Shown: positions 16,305 to 26,126 of the stretch, piece after piece
How the letters are laid out: every line of letters starts with the position of its first letter
Numbering within the stretch: the stretch's first letter is position 1
DNA from: an uncultured Eubacteriales bacterium
GTDB lineage: Bacteria; Bacillota; Clostridia; Lachnospirales; Lachnospiraceae
Direction: 5' to 3'
Assembly (NCBI GenBank): GCA_900315425.1
Contig: OMZA01000006.1
Span: 26,905-90,904 of the forward strand
DNA length: 64,000 nucleotides
Notes under the pieces: generated by a model
Databases searched by the model: none
What the model was told of the DNA's origin: nothing
Seen by the model: the letters and a program-made list of their open reading frames with translations, nothing else
Translations under genes and position numbers: made by a program

Positions 16305-18539
16305 TTATTTATTCTTCTTAGCATATTTCTTCTTAGACATTAAATACCAAATTGGTCCTGTTAAGAATACTGAAGAGAATCCACCAGCAACAATACCTAC
16401 GATAATTGGAAGTGCAAATTCCTTAATAGATGTAACACCAAGAACATATAATGCACCAATTGTTACAAATGTTGTAAATGAAGTATAGATAGATCTTGTT
16501 AATGTATCTGTGATACTTCTGTTAACAACTTCCTTAAGTTCAAATGATTTTCCTTCGTATGCTTTAATGTTCTCTCTAATTCTATCAAATATAACGATAG
16601 TTGCATTGATAGAATAACCTAAGATTGTAAGACAACAAGCGATAAATGTTGTACCAACCGATATTCTTGATAACGCATAGAATCCGATAACGATAAATAT
16701 ATCATGAAGAAGTGCAATAACTGCAGCAAAAGCAAATCTAAAGTTTCTAAATCTAACCGCTATATAAATAAGCATACATACAACAGCTATAATAACAGCT
16801 ATAACCGCATTCTCTCTGGTCTTATCAGATACACTTGAACTGATGTTAGTTACTTCAAGATCTGCATCTGCAGCTTCAAGCTTAGCACCATATGTCTCAA
16901 CAAGAACTTTCTTCATAGCTGCTGTCTGATCATCTGTAAGAAGTTTTGTTTTAATTGTGTAACCATTTCCATCAATGTCCTTCTGTCCATGAACTTCATT
17001 GTCACCAATAGCTTTCTGAATATCAGGTTTAATATTTTTGTTGAAGTAATCAACTGAATACTCTTTTTCGAATTCTGCTTTAGTAGATGAACCACCTGCA
17101 AATTCAATACTGTAGTTAAATGCACCCTGACCTTTTACACTACGGACAATCATTGAACCGAATCCAAGGCAAAGACATACAACTGCAATAACAATTGGTA
17201 TCATTTTCTTTCCAACGAAATCAATAACTTTTCTTTCTTTCTGAGCACCATAGAATTTCTTATCTTTGAATCCCATTCCATAGAATACCCAGATAAGTAA
17301 TCTTGAAATTACTAAAGCTGTAAACATTGAAAGAACAATACCTATACCAAGAGTCATAGCAAATCCCTGTACAGGACCTGAACCAAAGATATATAGAACT
17401 ACAGATGCAATAATTGTTGTTACGTTACCATCGATAATAGCTGATGCAGCTTTGTGGAAACCGGATTTGATAGCATTATCAACTGTTCTTCCAGCACCAA
17501 TTTCCTCTTTAATTCTAGCGTAAATAATAACGTTAGCATCCACCGCCATACCGATTGACAAGATAACACCGGCGATACCCGGTAGGGTCAATGTAAGATC
17601 AAATCCATTTAATACAAGAAGTTCAAGTATTGTGTAGAACGCCAATGCTATAGAAGCTACAACACCAGGAATTCTATACATGAACATCATGAATACCATA
17701 ACAATAATAAGACCTACAAGACCAGCAAAAAGACTTGTTTCAACTGCATCATTACCAAGTTTAGCACTAACTACCTTTGAACTGATTGTCTCAAGTTCAA
17801 GGCTAAGTGAACCAATTCTGATAATAGATGCAAGATTATTAGCATCTTCCATTGTAGGCTGACCTGTAATAACAGCTTCACCACTTGTAATTACACTCTG
17901 AACTGTAGGTGAACTGATAATCTGATCATCATAAAGAATAGAAATAGATTTATTTAAATTAGCTGATGTAGCCTCTTCAAATTTTGTTGCTCCCTCTTTG
18001 TTAAATGTAAGTGCAACCTGATATTCCTGAGCTCCATTTTTTTCTGATGTTACAGCTTTACCTTCAGCTCCTGCAATATCATCACCGTCAACCCATACTC
18101 TATATTTAGTACCTGTAGACTCAACAGTATATGTTTCAACATCTGCTGTCTCGGTACCATCTAACTCTGTTACAAACATAAGTGAACCCGGCTTACCAAG
18201 TTCCTCAAGAATAGCCTGTGCATCAAACTGTCCAGGTATATCTACTGTGATGTTGTCTGCACCCTCTTTATAAACTTCAGACTCTGTACTATAAATAGCT
18301 ACTCTCTGCTCAAGTTTATAAATAGTATCGTTTAACTGTTCTTTTGTAAAATCTTCATCTTTGATGTGATATGTAACACTTACACCTCCACGAAGATCAA
18401 GTCCAAGAGTGATATGGCTTGCTTCACCCTTGTGCTCTTTGTTTCCTGGTAATCCAAATGCTGCTGTATAACCGCATAACACGATAATAGCAAGACAAAG
18501 AATAAAGATTACCACACTTTTACCCTTCTTTAAATTCAT
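16305..18539 (-). CDS. secDF: Protein translocase subunit SecDF (fused SecD and SecF)
   Basis: A proton-driven accessory of the Sec translocon, with SecD and SecF joined in one 744-aa chain. The SecD half has an N-terminal helix, the GLDLRGGVSVTY motif, a large periplasmic P1 region, and helices including PGIAGVILSIGMAVDANVII. The SecF half starts around residue 430, with FNYSIEFAGGSS and a second set of helices. Twelve membrane segments in total fit the family. No clear ribosome site stands near the ATG, and the upstream frame is closed by a stop six codons earlier. It lies directly downstream of scfB. Confidence 0.94.
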   Translation of the reverse strand: MNLKKGKSVVIFILCLAIIVLCGYTAAFGLPGNKEHKGEASHITLGLDLRGGVSVTYHIKDEDFTKEQLNDTIYKLEQRVAIYSTESEVYKEGADNITVDIPGQFDAQAILEELGKPGSLMFVTELDGTETADVETYTVESTGTKYRVWVDGDDIAGAEGKAVTSEKNGAQEYQVALTFNKEGATKFEEATSANLNKSISILYDDQIISSPTVQSVITSGEAVITGQPTMEDANNLASIIRIGSLSLELETISSKVVSAKLGNDAVETSLFAGLVGLIIVMVFMMFMYRIPGVVASIALAFYTILELLVLNGFDLTLTLPGIAGVILSIGMAVDANVIIYARIKEEIGAGRTVDNAIKSGFHKAASAIIDGNVTTIIASVVLYIFGSGPVQGFAMTLGIGIVLSMFTALVISRLLIWVFYGMGFKDKKFYGAQKERKVIDFVGKKMIPIVIAVVCLCLGFGSMIVRSVKGQGAFNYSIEFAGGSSTKAEFEKEYSVDYFNKNIKPDIQKAIGDNEVHGQKDIDGNGYTIKTKLLTDDQTAAMKKVLVETYGAKLEAADADLEVTNISSSVSDKTRENAVIAVIIAVVCMLIYIAVRFRNFRFAFAAVIALLHDIFIVIGFYALSRISVGTTFIACCLTILGYSINATIVIFDRIRENIKAYEGKSFELKEVVNRSITDTLTRSIYTSFTTFVTIGALYVLGVTSIKEFALPIIVGIVAGGFSSVFLTGPIWYLMSKKKYAKKNK

Positions 18540-18627
18540 TGCTTTGTTGAGAGATCAGACTAGAAATCGTCTCTCTTCCTTCCTTTCCTTGTTATAGTGT
18601 CTATATAAAAATTTGAGTACAAATTAA

Positions 18628-20028
18628 TTAACATGGAACAACCATTTCCGGTTCTTTAACTTCCTGTACTTCTGTATCAGAATCTGCCAATGCTGCTTTA
18701 ATCATAATTGCACATTCGATTCTCTTTCTTTGCATTTCACATCCTATATCATAGGCATCATTAATCTTGCCATGGAATTTATAAGAGTTAGCTGCGCATC
18801 CGCCACTACAATAGTATTTGGCAAAACATTTCTGACATTTATCCTTAGCATATACGTTACAAAGTTTAAATTCGTCGCATATATCCTGTCTTTTAATTCC
18901 TTCGTACACATTTCCTAAAAGGAACTTCTCATCACCTACAAACTGATGACATGGATAAAAATCTCCCCAAGGGGTTACCGATAAATACTCTGTACCTGAA
19001 CCACAACCAGATAATCTCTTATACACACATGGTCCCGCACTTAAATCAATCATAAAATGGAAGAAATTAAAACCTTTACCTTCTTTTCTTCTTTTTATAA
19101 ATTCTTTTGCCAACTTATCGTATTCATTCATAATCTGTGGAAGATCTTCTTCCTTGATTGCAAATGGATCGTCATTTTCAGCAACTACAGGTTCCATGGA
19201 CATCTGAGTGAATCCTAAATCAGAATAATGAATTACATCATCTGCAAAATCCAAATTCTCATGGGTAAATGTTCCTCTTACGTAATAGTTCTCCTGATTT
19301 CTGCTTTCAGCAAATTTCTTGAACTTTGGAACTATGATATCATAGCTTCCCTTTCCATTACGAAATGGTCTCATCTTATCATTGACTTCCTTTCGTCCGT
19401 CCAGACTTAAAACCACATTTCCCATTTCCTTATTACAGAATTCCATAACTTCATCATTTATAAGAACACCGTTGGTGGTAAGCGTAAATCTAAAATTCTT
19501 ATTGCATTCTTTTTCTCTTGATCTGCCGTACTTAACCAGTTGTTTAACAACATCCCAGTTCATAAGCGGCTCTCCACCGAAAAAATCCACTTCCAGATTA
19601 CGTCTATTACCAGAATTCTCTATTAGAAAATCCAATGCTCTCTTACCTACATCAAAGCTCATCATTGCTCTTCTGCCATGATATTCACCTTCCTCTGCAA
19701 AACAATATCTGCAAGCAAGATTACAATCATGTGCAATATGAAGACATAAGGCTTTAACAACGGTCTTTCTTTTCTTAAAATCTATCTTATCTCTGTAAAT
19801 ATCTTCTGTAAAAAGCTGTCCAGCTTCTTTTAGTTCTTCTATCTCTGTTATAGCTTCCCTAATATCGCTTTCTTTGTACCTAACTTTCAGCTTATCTACT
19901 ATCTGATCCTTGTCATTATCTTCGTATAAGGCAATAACGTCATAACAAAGATCATCCACAACATGAACAGAACCGCTCTCAACATCAAGAACAATATTAT
20001 ATCCGTTATTTTTATATTGATGGATCAC
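18628..20028 (-). CDS. scfB: Thioether cross-link-forming SCIFF peptide maturase (radical SAM/SPASM)
   Basis: A radical SAM enzyme that links Cys sulfurs of the SCIFF peptide to neighbouring alpha-carbons. The N-terminal 90 residues are a peptide-recognition-like domain. The cluster-binding CNLACRYC lies near residue 100, then FFGGEPLMNW, and a C-terminal SPASM region with many Cys (GSGTEYLSV, PCHQF, CQKCFAKYYCSGGC). It has 466 aa. The start is GTG, as judged from the family's usual MIHQYK beginning; its ribosome site (AAAGG) is rather distant. The substrate gene scfA is directly upstream, with a terminator hairpin between them. Confidence 0.95.
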   Translation of the reverse strand: MIHQYKNNGYNIVLDVESGSVHVVDDLCYDVIALYEDNDKDQIVDKLKVRYKESDIREAITEIEELKEAGQLFTEDIYRDKIDFKKRKTVVKALCLHIAHDCNLACRYCFAEEGEYHGRRAMMSFDVGKRALDFLIENSGNRRNLEVDFFGGEPLMNWDVVKQLVKYGRSREKECNKNFRFTLTTNGVLINDEVMEFCNKEMGNVVLSLDGRKEVNDKMRPFRNGKGSYDIIVPKFKKFAESRNQENYYVRGTFTHENLDFADDVIHYSDLGFTQMSMEPVVAENDDPFAIKEEDLPQIMNEYDKLAKEFIKRRKEGKGFNFFHFMIDLSAGPCVYKRLSGCGSGTEYLSVTPWGDFYPCHQFVGDEKFLLGNVYEGIKRQDICDEFKLCNVYAKDKCQKCFAKYYCSGGCAANSYKFHGKINDAYDIGCEMQRKRIECAIMIKAALADSDTEVQEVKEPEMVVPC

Positions 20029-20061
20029 AGTAGTATCAACCTTTCTTCTAATTAATAGTGC

Positions 20062-20090
20062 ATAATAAAATCCCCGCTAAACGCGGGGAT
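20062..20090 (-). terminator. Terminator/attenuator between scfA and scfB
   Basis: A perfect 8-bp GC-rich stem (ATCCCCGC / GCGGGGAT, loop of 5) is followed on the minus strand by TTTTATT. Partial read-through would give much more peptide mRNA than maturase mRNA. Confidence 0.75.
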
Positions 20091-20137
20091 AATTCCGCCC
20101 TTATGCAAGCTTATAATCCTAAATAACTGCTAAAGAA

Positions 20138-20281
20138 TTATTTGCTCTGCTCACATGTCTGGTTACCAACTGTACAAGAAGTCTTGCAAGCTGACTGACA
20201 TGATGTCTGGCATTCGCCACATCCACCTTTTTTCAAAGTGTCTTTCAAAGTTCTTGTGCTTAAAGTCTTTATATGTTTCAT
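20138..20281 (-). CDS. scfA: SCIFF ranthipeptide precursor (six cysteines in forty-five residues)
   Basis: A 47-aa peptide. The N-terminus MKHIKTLSTRTLKDTL acts as a leader for the maturase. The core has six Cys in the pattern CGEC..SC..AC..SC.....TC. The ATG chosen has AGGAGG six bases upstream; another ATG directly before it is only three bases from AGGAGG. This is the conserved clostridial SCIFF substrate of ScfB. Its cellular job is not settled in what I know of the family. It has its own strong promoter. Confidence 0.95.
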   Translation of the reverse strand: MKHIKTLSTRTLKDTLKKGGCGECQTSCQSACKTSCTVGNQTCEQSK

Positions 20282-20320
20282 CATATACCTCCTTTAGTTC
20301 ATTAGCTATTAACTCGAAAT

Positions 20321-20348
20321 ATTATAACACAAATAGCTATTATTTCAA
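20321..20348 (-). promoter_or_regulatory. scfA promoter
   Basis: TTGAAA (20343-20348) and TATAAT (20321-20326) are 16 bases apart, with an extended -10 (TGTTATAAT). This is one of the best sigma-A promoters in the window, in keeping with high peptide expression. Confidence 0.75.
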
Positions 20349-20365
20349 AGTTTTTTGTATATTCA

Positions 20366-20394
20366 TTGAAGAATTTTTTTATCCGTGATAAAAT
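20366..20394 (+). promoter_or_regulatory. Promoter of the CorC-pyrBI run
   Basis: TTGAAG (20366-20371) and TAAAAT (20389-20394) are 17 bases apart, with TG at the extended -10 position. A small hairpin (AATTTCC/GGAAATT) follows in the leader. Confidence 0.6.
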
Positions 20395-20442
20395 TTCCCT
20401 TGGAAATTAAAAATGTGAAAAAAGATATTATAGGAGATTATT

Positions 20443-21690
20443 TTGAATACATATCAAATTGTGATACTAATCGCATTAATTATTTTAATTCTATTATCCG
20501 CATTTTTCTCATCTGCGGAAACAGCTCTTACAACTGTAAGCGCTATTAAAATCCGTTCACTTGTTGATTCAAACCACAAAGGTGCAAAACTTGTATCAAA
20601 GATACATTCAAATAAAGCAAAAATGTTAAGTGCGATATTAATTGGAAATAATCTTGTTAATATTGCTGCATCTTCTTTAACTACTATATTTGCCCAAAGC
20701 GTTTGGGGTAACTTTGCAGTATCAATATCTGCAGGTGTTCTAACTTTAATGGTTCTTATATTTGGTGAGATTACTCCAAAAACAATTGCTACTTATAAGG
20801 CTCTTCCACTATCATTACTCTATGCACCTGTTATTTATTTCCTTATGATAATACTTACACCTGTAATTTTTATAATAAATGCTTTATCCAATGCGTTGCT
20901 TAAACTGTTTGGAATTAATACTAAAATAAAAGACTTACATATTACAGAAAAAGAGCTTCGAACAATTGTAGACTTTAGCCACGAAGCAGGTGTCATTGAA
21001 AAAGAAGAAAAACAGATTATTAATAACGTATTCGACTTTGGAGATGCTGTTGCCTCGGATGTAATGATTCCCAGAGTTGATATGACAATGGCAGATTTAA
21101 ACAGTACATACGAAGAGTTGATACGTCTATTCAGAGATGAAAAGTTTACCAGAATTCCAATATATAGGGATACCCCTGATAATGTAATTGGTATTGTTAA
21201 TATGAAAGATCTTCTTTTGTATAACCCTGAGGCTAACTTTGACATTCACAATTTTATAAGAGATGCTTTTTATACCTATGAAACTAAAGAAGTTTCCAGT
21301 CTTCTTCTGGAAATGAAGAATTCCGGTGTTAACATTGCTATCGTTATTGATGAATTCGGTGTTACCAGCGGTCTCATTACTCTGGAAGATTTATTAGAAG
21401 AAATCGTTGGAGAAATCCATGATGAATATGATACTGACGAGGAAGATGCCTTTAAAGAAACAGCCAAAAACAAATATTTAGTAGACGGTCAATATAAAAT
21501 ATTAGATCTTAATGATAAGCTTAACCTTAACCTTCATTCAGATGATTATGATTCTGTAGGAGGTCTTGTAATAGAAAAACTTGATAGATTTCCAGATCCC
21601 GGTGATAAAGTTATTATTGATAATATCACCATTCGAGTTATTGCAATGTATAAACGTAGAATTGAAAAGGTTGAGATTACTCTAATGTGA
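20443..21690 (+). CDS. HlyC/CorC (CNNM) family transporter with CBS domains
   Basis: Residues 1-175 form a CNNM-type membrane domain with three or four helices ([26 protein letters not shown]). A pair of CBS domains follows at about 195-325 ([29 protein letters not shown]), then a CorC-HlyC C-terminal domain. The family is tied to Mg2+/Co2+ efflux. The start is TTG, with AGGAG six bases upstream and no nearby ATG in frame. pyrB follows after 22 bases, with no promoter or attenuator evident in the gap. Confidence 0.88.
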   Translation: MNTYQIVILIALIILILLSAFFSSAETALTTVSAIKIRSLVDSNHKGAKLVSKIHSNKAKMLSAILIGNNLVNIAASSLTTIFAQSVWGNFAVSISAGVLTLMVLIFGEITPKTIATYKALPLSLLYAPVIYFLMIILTPVIFIINALSNALLKLFGINTKIKDLHITEKELRTIVDFSHEAGVIEKEEKQIINNVFDFGDAVASDVMIPRVDMTMADLNSTYEELIRLFRDEKFTRIPIYRDTPDNVIGIVNMKDLLLYNPEANFDIHNFIRDAFYTYETKEVSSLLLEMKNSGVNIAIVIDEFGVTSGLITLEDLLEEIVGEIHDEYDTDEEDAFKETAKNKYLVDGQYKILDLNDKLNLNLHSDDYDSVGGLVIEKLDRFPDPGDKVIIDNITIRVIAMYKRRIEKVEITLM

Positions 21691-21712
21691 TTTTTATTTT
21701 AAAGGAGGTATT

Positions 21713-22633
21713 ATGAGACACTTAATTAGTCCATTGGATTTTTCAGTTGAAGAGCTTAATAATTTACTGGATTTGGCTTCAGATATCGAACATAATCCGG
21801 AAAAATATTCTCAAATTTGTAAGGGTAAAAAATTAGCAACACTTTTTTATGAGCCAAGCACACGAACTCGCCTTAGTTTTGAAGCTGCCATGCTTAATCT
21901 TGGAGGAAGTGTCCTTGGATTTTCTTCTGCTGATTCCAGTTCTGCTGCTAAAGGTGAAAGCGTTGCCGATACAATAAGAATTGTCTCATGCTATGCAGAT
22001 ATTGCCGCTATTAGACATCCAAAAGAAGGTGCTCCTTTAGTTGCTGCAACTAAGTCAGGAATCCCGGTAATAAATGCAGGAGATGGCGGTCATCAGCATC
22101 CAACTCAGACTCTTACCGACCTTATGACTATTCGTTCCTTAAAAGGTCGTTTAGATAATCTGACTATCGGATTGTGCGGTGATTTAAAATTTGGTAGAAC
22201 TGTTCACTCTCTTATTAAGGCATTAGTCAGATATACCGGTATTAAATTTGTACTTATATCTCCTAAGGAATTGACAGTTCCTGACTATATCAAACAGGAT
22301 GTACTTGATGAGAACAACATAGAATATAAAGAAGTTCGTCAGTTGGATGATGTTATGCCGGAATTAGACATTCTTTATATGACTAGAGTTCAAAAAGAAC
22401 GTTTCTTCAATGAAGAAGAATATATCAGATTAAAGGACAGCTACATTCTTACTCAGGATAAAATGAAACTTGCAAGAGAAGACATGCTTGTACTTCATCC
22501 TCTTCCAAGGGTAAATGAAATATCTGTTGAAGTGGATGACGATCCTAGAGCCGCTTACTTTAAGCAGGTTCAATACGGCGTATATGTTAGAATGGCACTT
22601 ATATTAACCTTGTTAGAATTGGAGGTAAAATAA
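21713..22633 (+). CDS. pyrB: Aspartate carbamoyltransferase catalytic chain
   Basis: The committed step of pyrimidine synthesis: carbamoyl phosphate plus aspartate gives carbamoyl aspartate. The carbamoyl-phosphate motif is [10 protein letters not shown], with [27 protein letters not shown] and LHPLPR. It has 306 aa. AGGAGG precedes the ATG. The regulatory chain gene begins one base after the stop, so the enzyme is probably the allosteric PyrBI type. Confidence 0.97.
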   Translation: MRHLISPLDFSVEELNNLLDLASDIEHNPEKYSQICKGKKLATLFYEPSTRTRLSFEAAMLNLGGSVLGFSSADSSSAAKGESVADTIRIVSCYADIAAIRHPKEGAPLVAATKSGIPVINAGDGGHQHPTQTLTDLMTIRSLKGRLDNLTIGLCGDLKFGRTVHSLIKALVRYTGIKFVLISPKELTVPDYIKQDVLDENNIEYKEVRQLDDVMPELDILYMTRVQKERFFNEEEYIRLKDSYILTQDKMKLAREDMLVLHPLPRVNEISVEVDDDPRAAYFKQVQYGVYVRMALILTLLELEVK

Positions 22634-22634
22634 T

Positions 22635-23057
22635 ATGTTAAACGTTGGTTCTTTAAACGAAGGAATTGTTTTAGATCATATTAAAGCCGGTAAATGTATG
22701 CAGATATACAAATACCTCGGTCTTGAAAAATTAGACTGTCAGGTAGCTATTATAAAAAATGCCCGCAGCGACAAGATGGGCAGAAAAGACATTATAAAAA
22801 TTGAAGGTCCCTTGGATTTAGTTGACCTTGATATTCTTGGATTCATAGATCATGATATAACAGTAAATATCATTAAGGACGGAGAAATATGTGCAAAAAA
22901 GAAACTTGAGCTTCCTCATGTTATAAAAAATGTTCTCACCTGTAAAAACCCAAGATGCATCTCTACTATTGAACAAGGCTTAGACCAGATATTTATTCTT
23001 ACCGATGAAGAAAAAGAAATATATCGCTGTAAGTATTGCGAAGAAAAATTTTCATAA
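22635..23057 (+). CDS. pyrI: Aspartate carbamoyltransferase regulatory chain
   Basis: Binds the CTP/ATP effectors and docks to PyrB through a zinc domain. The N-terminal allosteric domain is followed by four zinc Cys in the pattern CKNPRC ... CKYC. It has 140 aa, a little shorter than the E. coli chain. GGAGG overlaps the pyrB end. A strong terminator follows. Confidence 0.96.
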   Translation: MLNVGSLNEGIVLDHIKAGKCMQIYKYLGLEKLDCQVAIIKNARSDKMGRKDIIKIEGPLDLVDLDILGFIDHDITVNIIKDGEICAKKKLELPHVIKNVLTCKNPRCISTIEQGLDQIFILTDEEKEIYRCKYCEEKFS

Positions 23058-23060
23058 ATA

Positions 23061-23092
23061 AAAACGGAGCAAAAAATTTTTTGCTCCGTTTT
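23061..23092. terminator. Bidirectional terminator after pyrI
   Basis: A perfect 16-bp inverted repeat with no loop bases: AAAACGGAGC, six A, six T, then the complement. It serves pyrI and the convergent deacetylase gene. Confidence 0.85.
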
Positions 23093-23101
23093 CTATTTCA
23101 T

Positions 23102-24034
23102 CTATGGAAGGAATTCACCGTACTTAACTCCTTCTTTATATCCACCTGCTCTGTACTCAGCCATTTCACTAACTGTAACTAACTGGTATCCCTGTTCTTT
23201 AAGCCAAGATATTGCAGGTATAATTCCATCTGCTGTAGTACTATAAATATCATGCATCAAAATTATAGCTCCATCATATGCATTTTCCTTTACATATTGG
23301 AGAAGTTGTGGTGGATTTTTATACTTCCAATCCAAAGAGTCTACAGACCAAAGTATTATCGGATCCTTTACTAAAGACATAACCCTCTCATCTGCTGCTC
23401 CATATGGAGGTCTTATAATAGTATCTTTCTGACCTGTTATCTGTTGTAACCTATTTTTTACAGCCATGACCTGATTAATAACCTGTTTGTCATCAGTTAC
23501 ATTTACCAGATTCACATGACCGTATGTATGATTGCCTATCTCACATCCTGCATCATAAGCTCTCTTTAAAGCTTTAATATTTTCTGTTTCATCCTCATCA
23601 ATATTAAGACCTAACACAAAAAATGTAGCATGAGCATCATTAGCTATCAGTGCATCTACAATCCTATTGGTAACTGGAGCATTAGGACCGTCATCAAAGG
23701 TTAATGCAATCATTGGTTTATTAGGATCTATCTCTTTATTCTCATTATCTATTTCTATAGGAAATGTTGTCTCTTCCTCTATTTCCTGCTTTTTAGTCGT
23801 CTCTTTGGTTGTCTCTTTGGTTGTCTCTTCATCTTTATTTTTAGTCGTTGTTTCCTCTGTGGATTCTATTTCTTTTTTTATTTCCTTATCTAATCCAGCA
23901 GATATTTCACCCTTAGTAGACACTTGATTTTCATCTATTTCATCTTCTAATCTTGTTAAGCTTACTTTTATCAGAACAAAAACTAATAATATAAACACAA
24001 ATACAACTGCGTATTTTATAATTCTGGCTTTCAT
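23102..24034 (-). CDS. Membrane-anchored polysaccharide deacetylase (NodB domain)
   Basis: Probably removes acetyl groups from peptidoglycan or another wall glycan. An N-terminal hydrophobic anchor (residues about 5-27) is followed by a low-complexity Thr/Glu/Lys linker (about 50-95). The NodB domain follows, with TFDDGP, the zinc motif HTYGH, RPPYG and a late LMHD. It has 310 aa. No good ribosome site is visible. It is bracketed by the pyrI terminator and RNase P RNA, so it is transcribed alone. Confidence 0.9.
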   Translation of the reverse strand: MKARIIKYAVVFVFILLVFVLIKVSLTRLEDEIDENQVSTKGEISAGLDKEIKKEIESTEETTTKNKDEETTKETTKETTKKQEIEEETTFPIEIDNENKEIDPNKPMIALTFDDGPNAPVTNRIVDALIANDAHATFFVLGLNIDEDETENIKALKRAYDAGCEIGNHTYGHVNLVNVTDDKQVINQVMAVKNRLQQITGQKDTIIRPPYGAADERVMSLVKDPIILWSVDSLDWKYKNPPQLLQYVKENAYDGAIILMHDIYSTTADGIIPAISWLKEQGYQLVTVSEMAEYRAGGYKEGVKYGEFLP

Positions 24035-24067
24035 ATTTATCTGTCTTTCATATTAAATATTATTATA

Positions 24068-24404
24068 GTCGAGCAGAACTATAAGCCGGGTTATGTATTA
24101 GATGATCATCTATCTAGTTCTACTGTTACCAGTAGAATCAAGCAACCAACCCGAAAACCTGACGGGCAGCCAATCGTTTTCTATTTGGTCTTGCTTCGGA
24201 TGGGGTTTACAATGCCTGTTATGTTACCATAACAGCGGTGGTCTCTTACACCGCCCTTTCACCCTTACTGATTAACTCAGCGGTTTACTTTCTGTTGCAC
24301 TGGCCTTGGAGTCACCTCCACCGGACGTTATCCGGCATCCTGCCCTATGAAGCCCGGACTTTCCTCACCTGAAATAAATCCAGCCGCGATCATCTGTTCT
24401 ACTC
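24068..24404 (-). ncRNA. rnpB: RNase P RNA
   Basis: The catalytic RNA that trims tRNA 5' leaders. The conserved GAGGAAAGTCCGGGC core lies near the 5' end, and the 3' part carries the universal region ending in CCGGCTTATAG. The ends pair as P1: GAGTAGAAC with GTTCTGCTC. Exact ends are set from P1 and the promoter, so they may be off by a few bases. Confidence 0.93.
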
Positions 24405-24414
24405 AACATTTGCT

Positions 24415-24443
24415 ACTCTACCATTTTTTTTAAATACGGTCAA
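24415..24443 (-). promoter_or_regulatory. rnpB promoter
   Basis: TTGACC (24438-24443) and TAGAGT (24415-24420) are 17 bases apart. The expected transcription start falls two to four bases before the P1 helix. Confidence 0.65.
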
Positions 24444-24461
24444 GCTGTGTACTCGTCTTTA

Positions 24462-26126
24462 CTATAAGTCAAAACATCCCCCACCAATAAATTCTCTAAC
24501 TAATGAGTTATTTGGAATTCCTGTAGTATCAATAGCTAAGAAATAATCCAGGAATTTAAGTAATCGTTTTGCTTCCACATACACCGGAGAATCTTTTTGA
24601 ATTCCAAATAATAGTGGTTCTGCATATATTTTGAGAACTGCTAACTCGTATATCAATGCAGAATTAAACATTATATCTGCACCTTCCTGGAAAGGGAAAA
24701 TGTAACTTTCCTCTCCATGTCTTACGGAACCCCATCTCATAAGAGTCTCTTCAGCAGAAATTCCTCTTGTTCTGGCATCTCTCACAATTCTTCTTATAAG
24801 TCTGCCATCAGTTGTGGATATTCTGTTGTGTTCATCAATATTAAGCTGGGTTAAAGCACTTATATATATTTTATATTTATTCTTTTTAGGCAACTTATAT
24901 GTTAACTCTTCATTGAGACCATGAATTCCTTCGATAATTAATACATCATTATTACCAAGCTTAATGTAATTACCATTAAATTCCCTTTTACCTGTAATAA
25001 AATTATATGTTGGAAGGCTTACTTCTTCCCCTGCTATCAGCGATAACATATCTTTATTAAGCAGCTCTACATCTATAGCCTTAATTGTTTCAAAATTGTA
25101 ATTGCCATTTTCATCCCTTGGAGTATGTATCCTATCTATAAAATAGTTATCTACAGATATGGTATGTGGCGTGTATCCACAGGCCCTTAACTGAATACCC
25201 AGTCTATGGGAAAATGTTGTTTTTCCTGAAGATGACGGACCAGCTACAAGTATAATTTTCTTCTCCGTATTGGATGCTATTTTCTGAGCTATATCGCCGA
25301 TTTTCTTTTCCATTAAGGCTTCTGATACAAGAATTAAATTCTGAGATTTACCTAGTGCTATTTTCTCATTTAAAGCTCCAACAGTATCTACACCCATCAT
25401 ATCTCCCCAGGCTTCTGATTCCTTTAATACTTTAAAAAGGTTAGGCTGTGGGTCAAATTCCGGTATTTTTTCCGGTTCTTTTCTAGTAGGAAGTTGAAGT
25501 ACAAAACCCGAATCATACAATTTTAAATCAAAATGTTTAATATATCCTGTGCTAGGAACCATATAACCATAAAAATAATCTTCAAATCCCTTAAGATTAT
25601 ATATGTTTACCCTACTGGCTCTACGAAACTTAAAAAGTCTTTCCTTGTCATACATTTTATGTCTGGCAAAAAGCTCCACAGCACTTAGGGCTGGAATATT
25701 CCTCTTATTAATTGTTATATCCTCATCAACCAATTTTTTCATTTGAACTTTTACTCTGTCTAAAAGTTCCTGAGTTAATGGAGTTTTAGCTTCGAATGTG
25801 CAATAATATCCTCTGCTTAATGAATATCTTACATATATTCTTTTTATATCCTTGGTACCTAGTACATCATAAAATGCTTTAAGCATAATAAGTGTAGCAC
25901 TTCTTTTATAAACTTCATGACCTAAAGTAGACTTTGTAGTAAGCAATTCAAGTTCGCAATTACTAGATATTTTTTTTAAAAGCTCAGTAAGTTTTCCGTT
26001 CTTCTTACAAATGACGATTTGTCCATCATACTGACTTTGAAAATCCTTTGCAATATCAGCAATTGAAGTTCCTTCCAGGTATTCTTTTTCAATGCCACCT
26101 ACATTTACTTTACACATTTCTTCCAT
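24462..26126 (-). CDS. TGS-domain nucleoside (uridine-type) kinase
   Basis: The N-terminal ~65 residues form a TGS domain, and the next ~150 resemble the threonyl-tRNA synthetase editing-associated region. The C-terminal half is a uridine kinase/phosphoribulokinase-type P-loop kinase with GPSSSGKTTFS, SVDNYF and LIIEGIHGLN. This architecture is common in Clostridia; which nucleoside it phosphorylates is not established by sequence. The ATG has GGAGG nine bases upstream. It overlaps the end of trmK by 17 bases, so it ends the suf-to-kinase run. Confidence 0.85.
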   Translation of the reverse strand: MEEMCKVNVGGIEKEYLEGTSIADIAKDFQSQYDGQIVICKKNGKLTELLKKISSNCELELLTTKSTLGHEVYKRSATLIMLKAFYDVLGTKDIKRIYVRYSLSRGYYCTFEAKTPLTQELLDRVKVQMKKLVDEDITINKRNIPALSAVELFARHKMYDKERLFKFRRASRVNIYNLKGFEDYFYGYMVPSTGYIKHFDLKLYDSGFVLQLPTRKEPEKIPEFDPQPNLFKVLKESEAWGDMMGVDTVGALNEKIALGKSQNLILVSEALMEKKIGDIAQKIASNTEKKIILVAGPSSSGKTTFSHRLGIQLRACGYTPHTISVDNYFIDRIHTPRDENGNYNFETIKAIDVELLNKDMLSLIAGEEVSLPTYNFITGKREFNGNYIKLGNNDVLIIEGIHGLNEELTYKLPKKNKYKIYISALTQLNIDEHNRISTTDGRLIRRIVRDARTRGISAEETLMRWGSVRHGEESYIFPFQEGADIMFNSALIYELAVLKIYAEPLLFGIQKDSPVYVEAKRLLKFLDYFLAIDTTGIPNNSLVREFIGGGCFDL

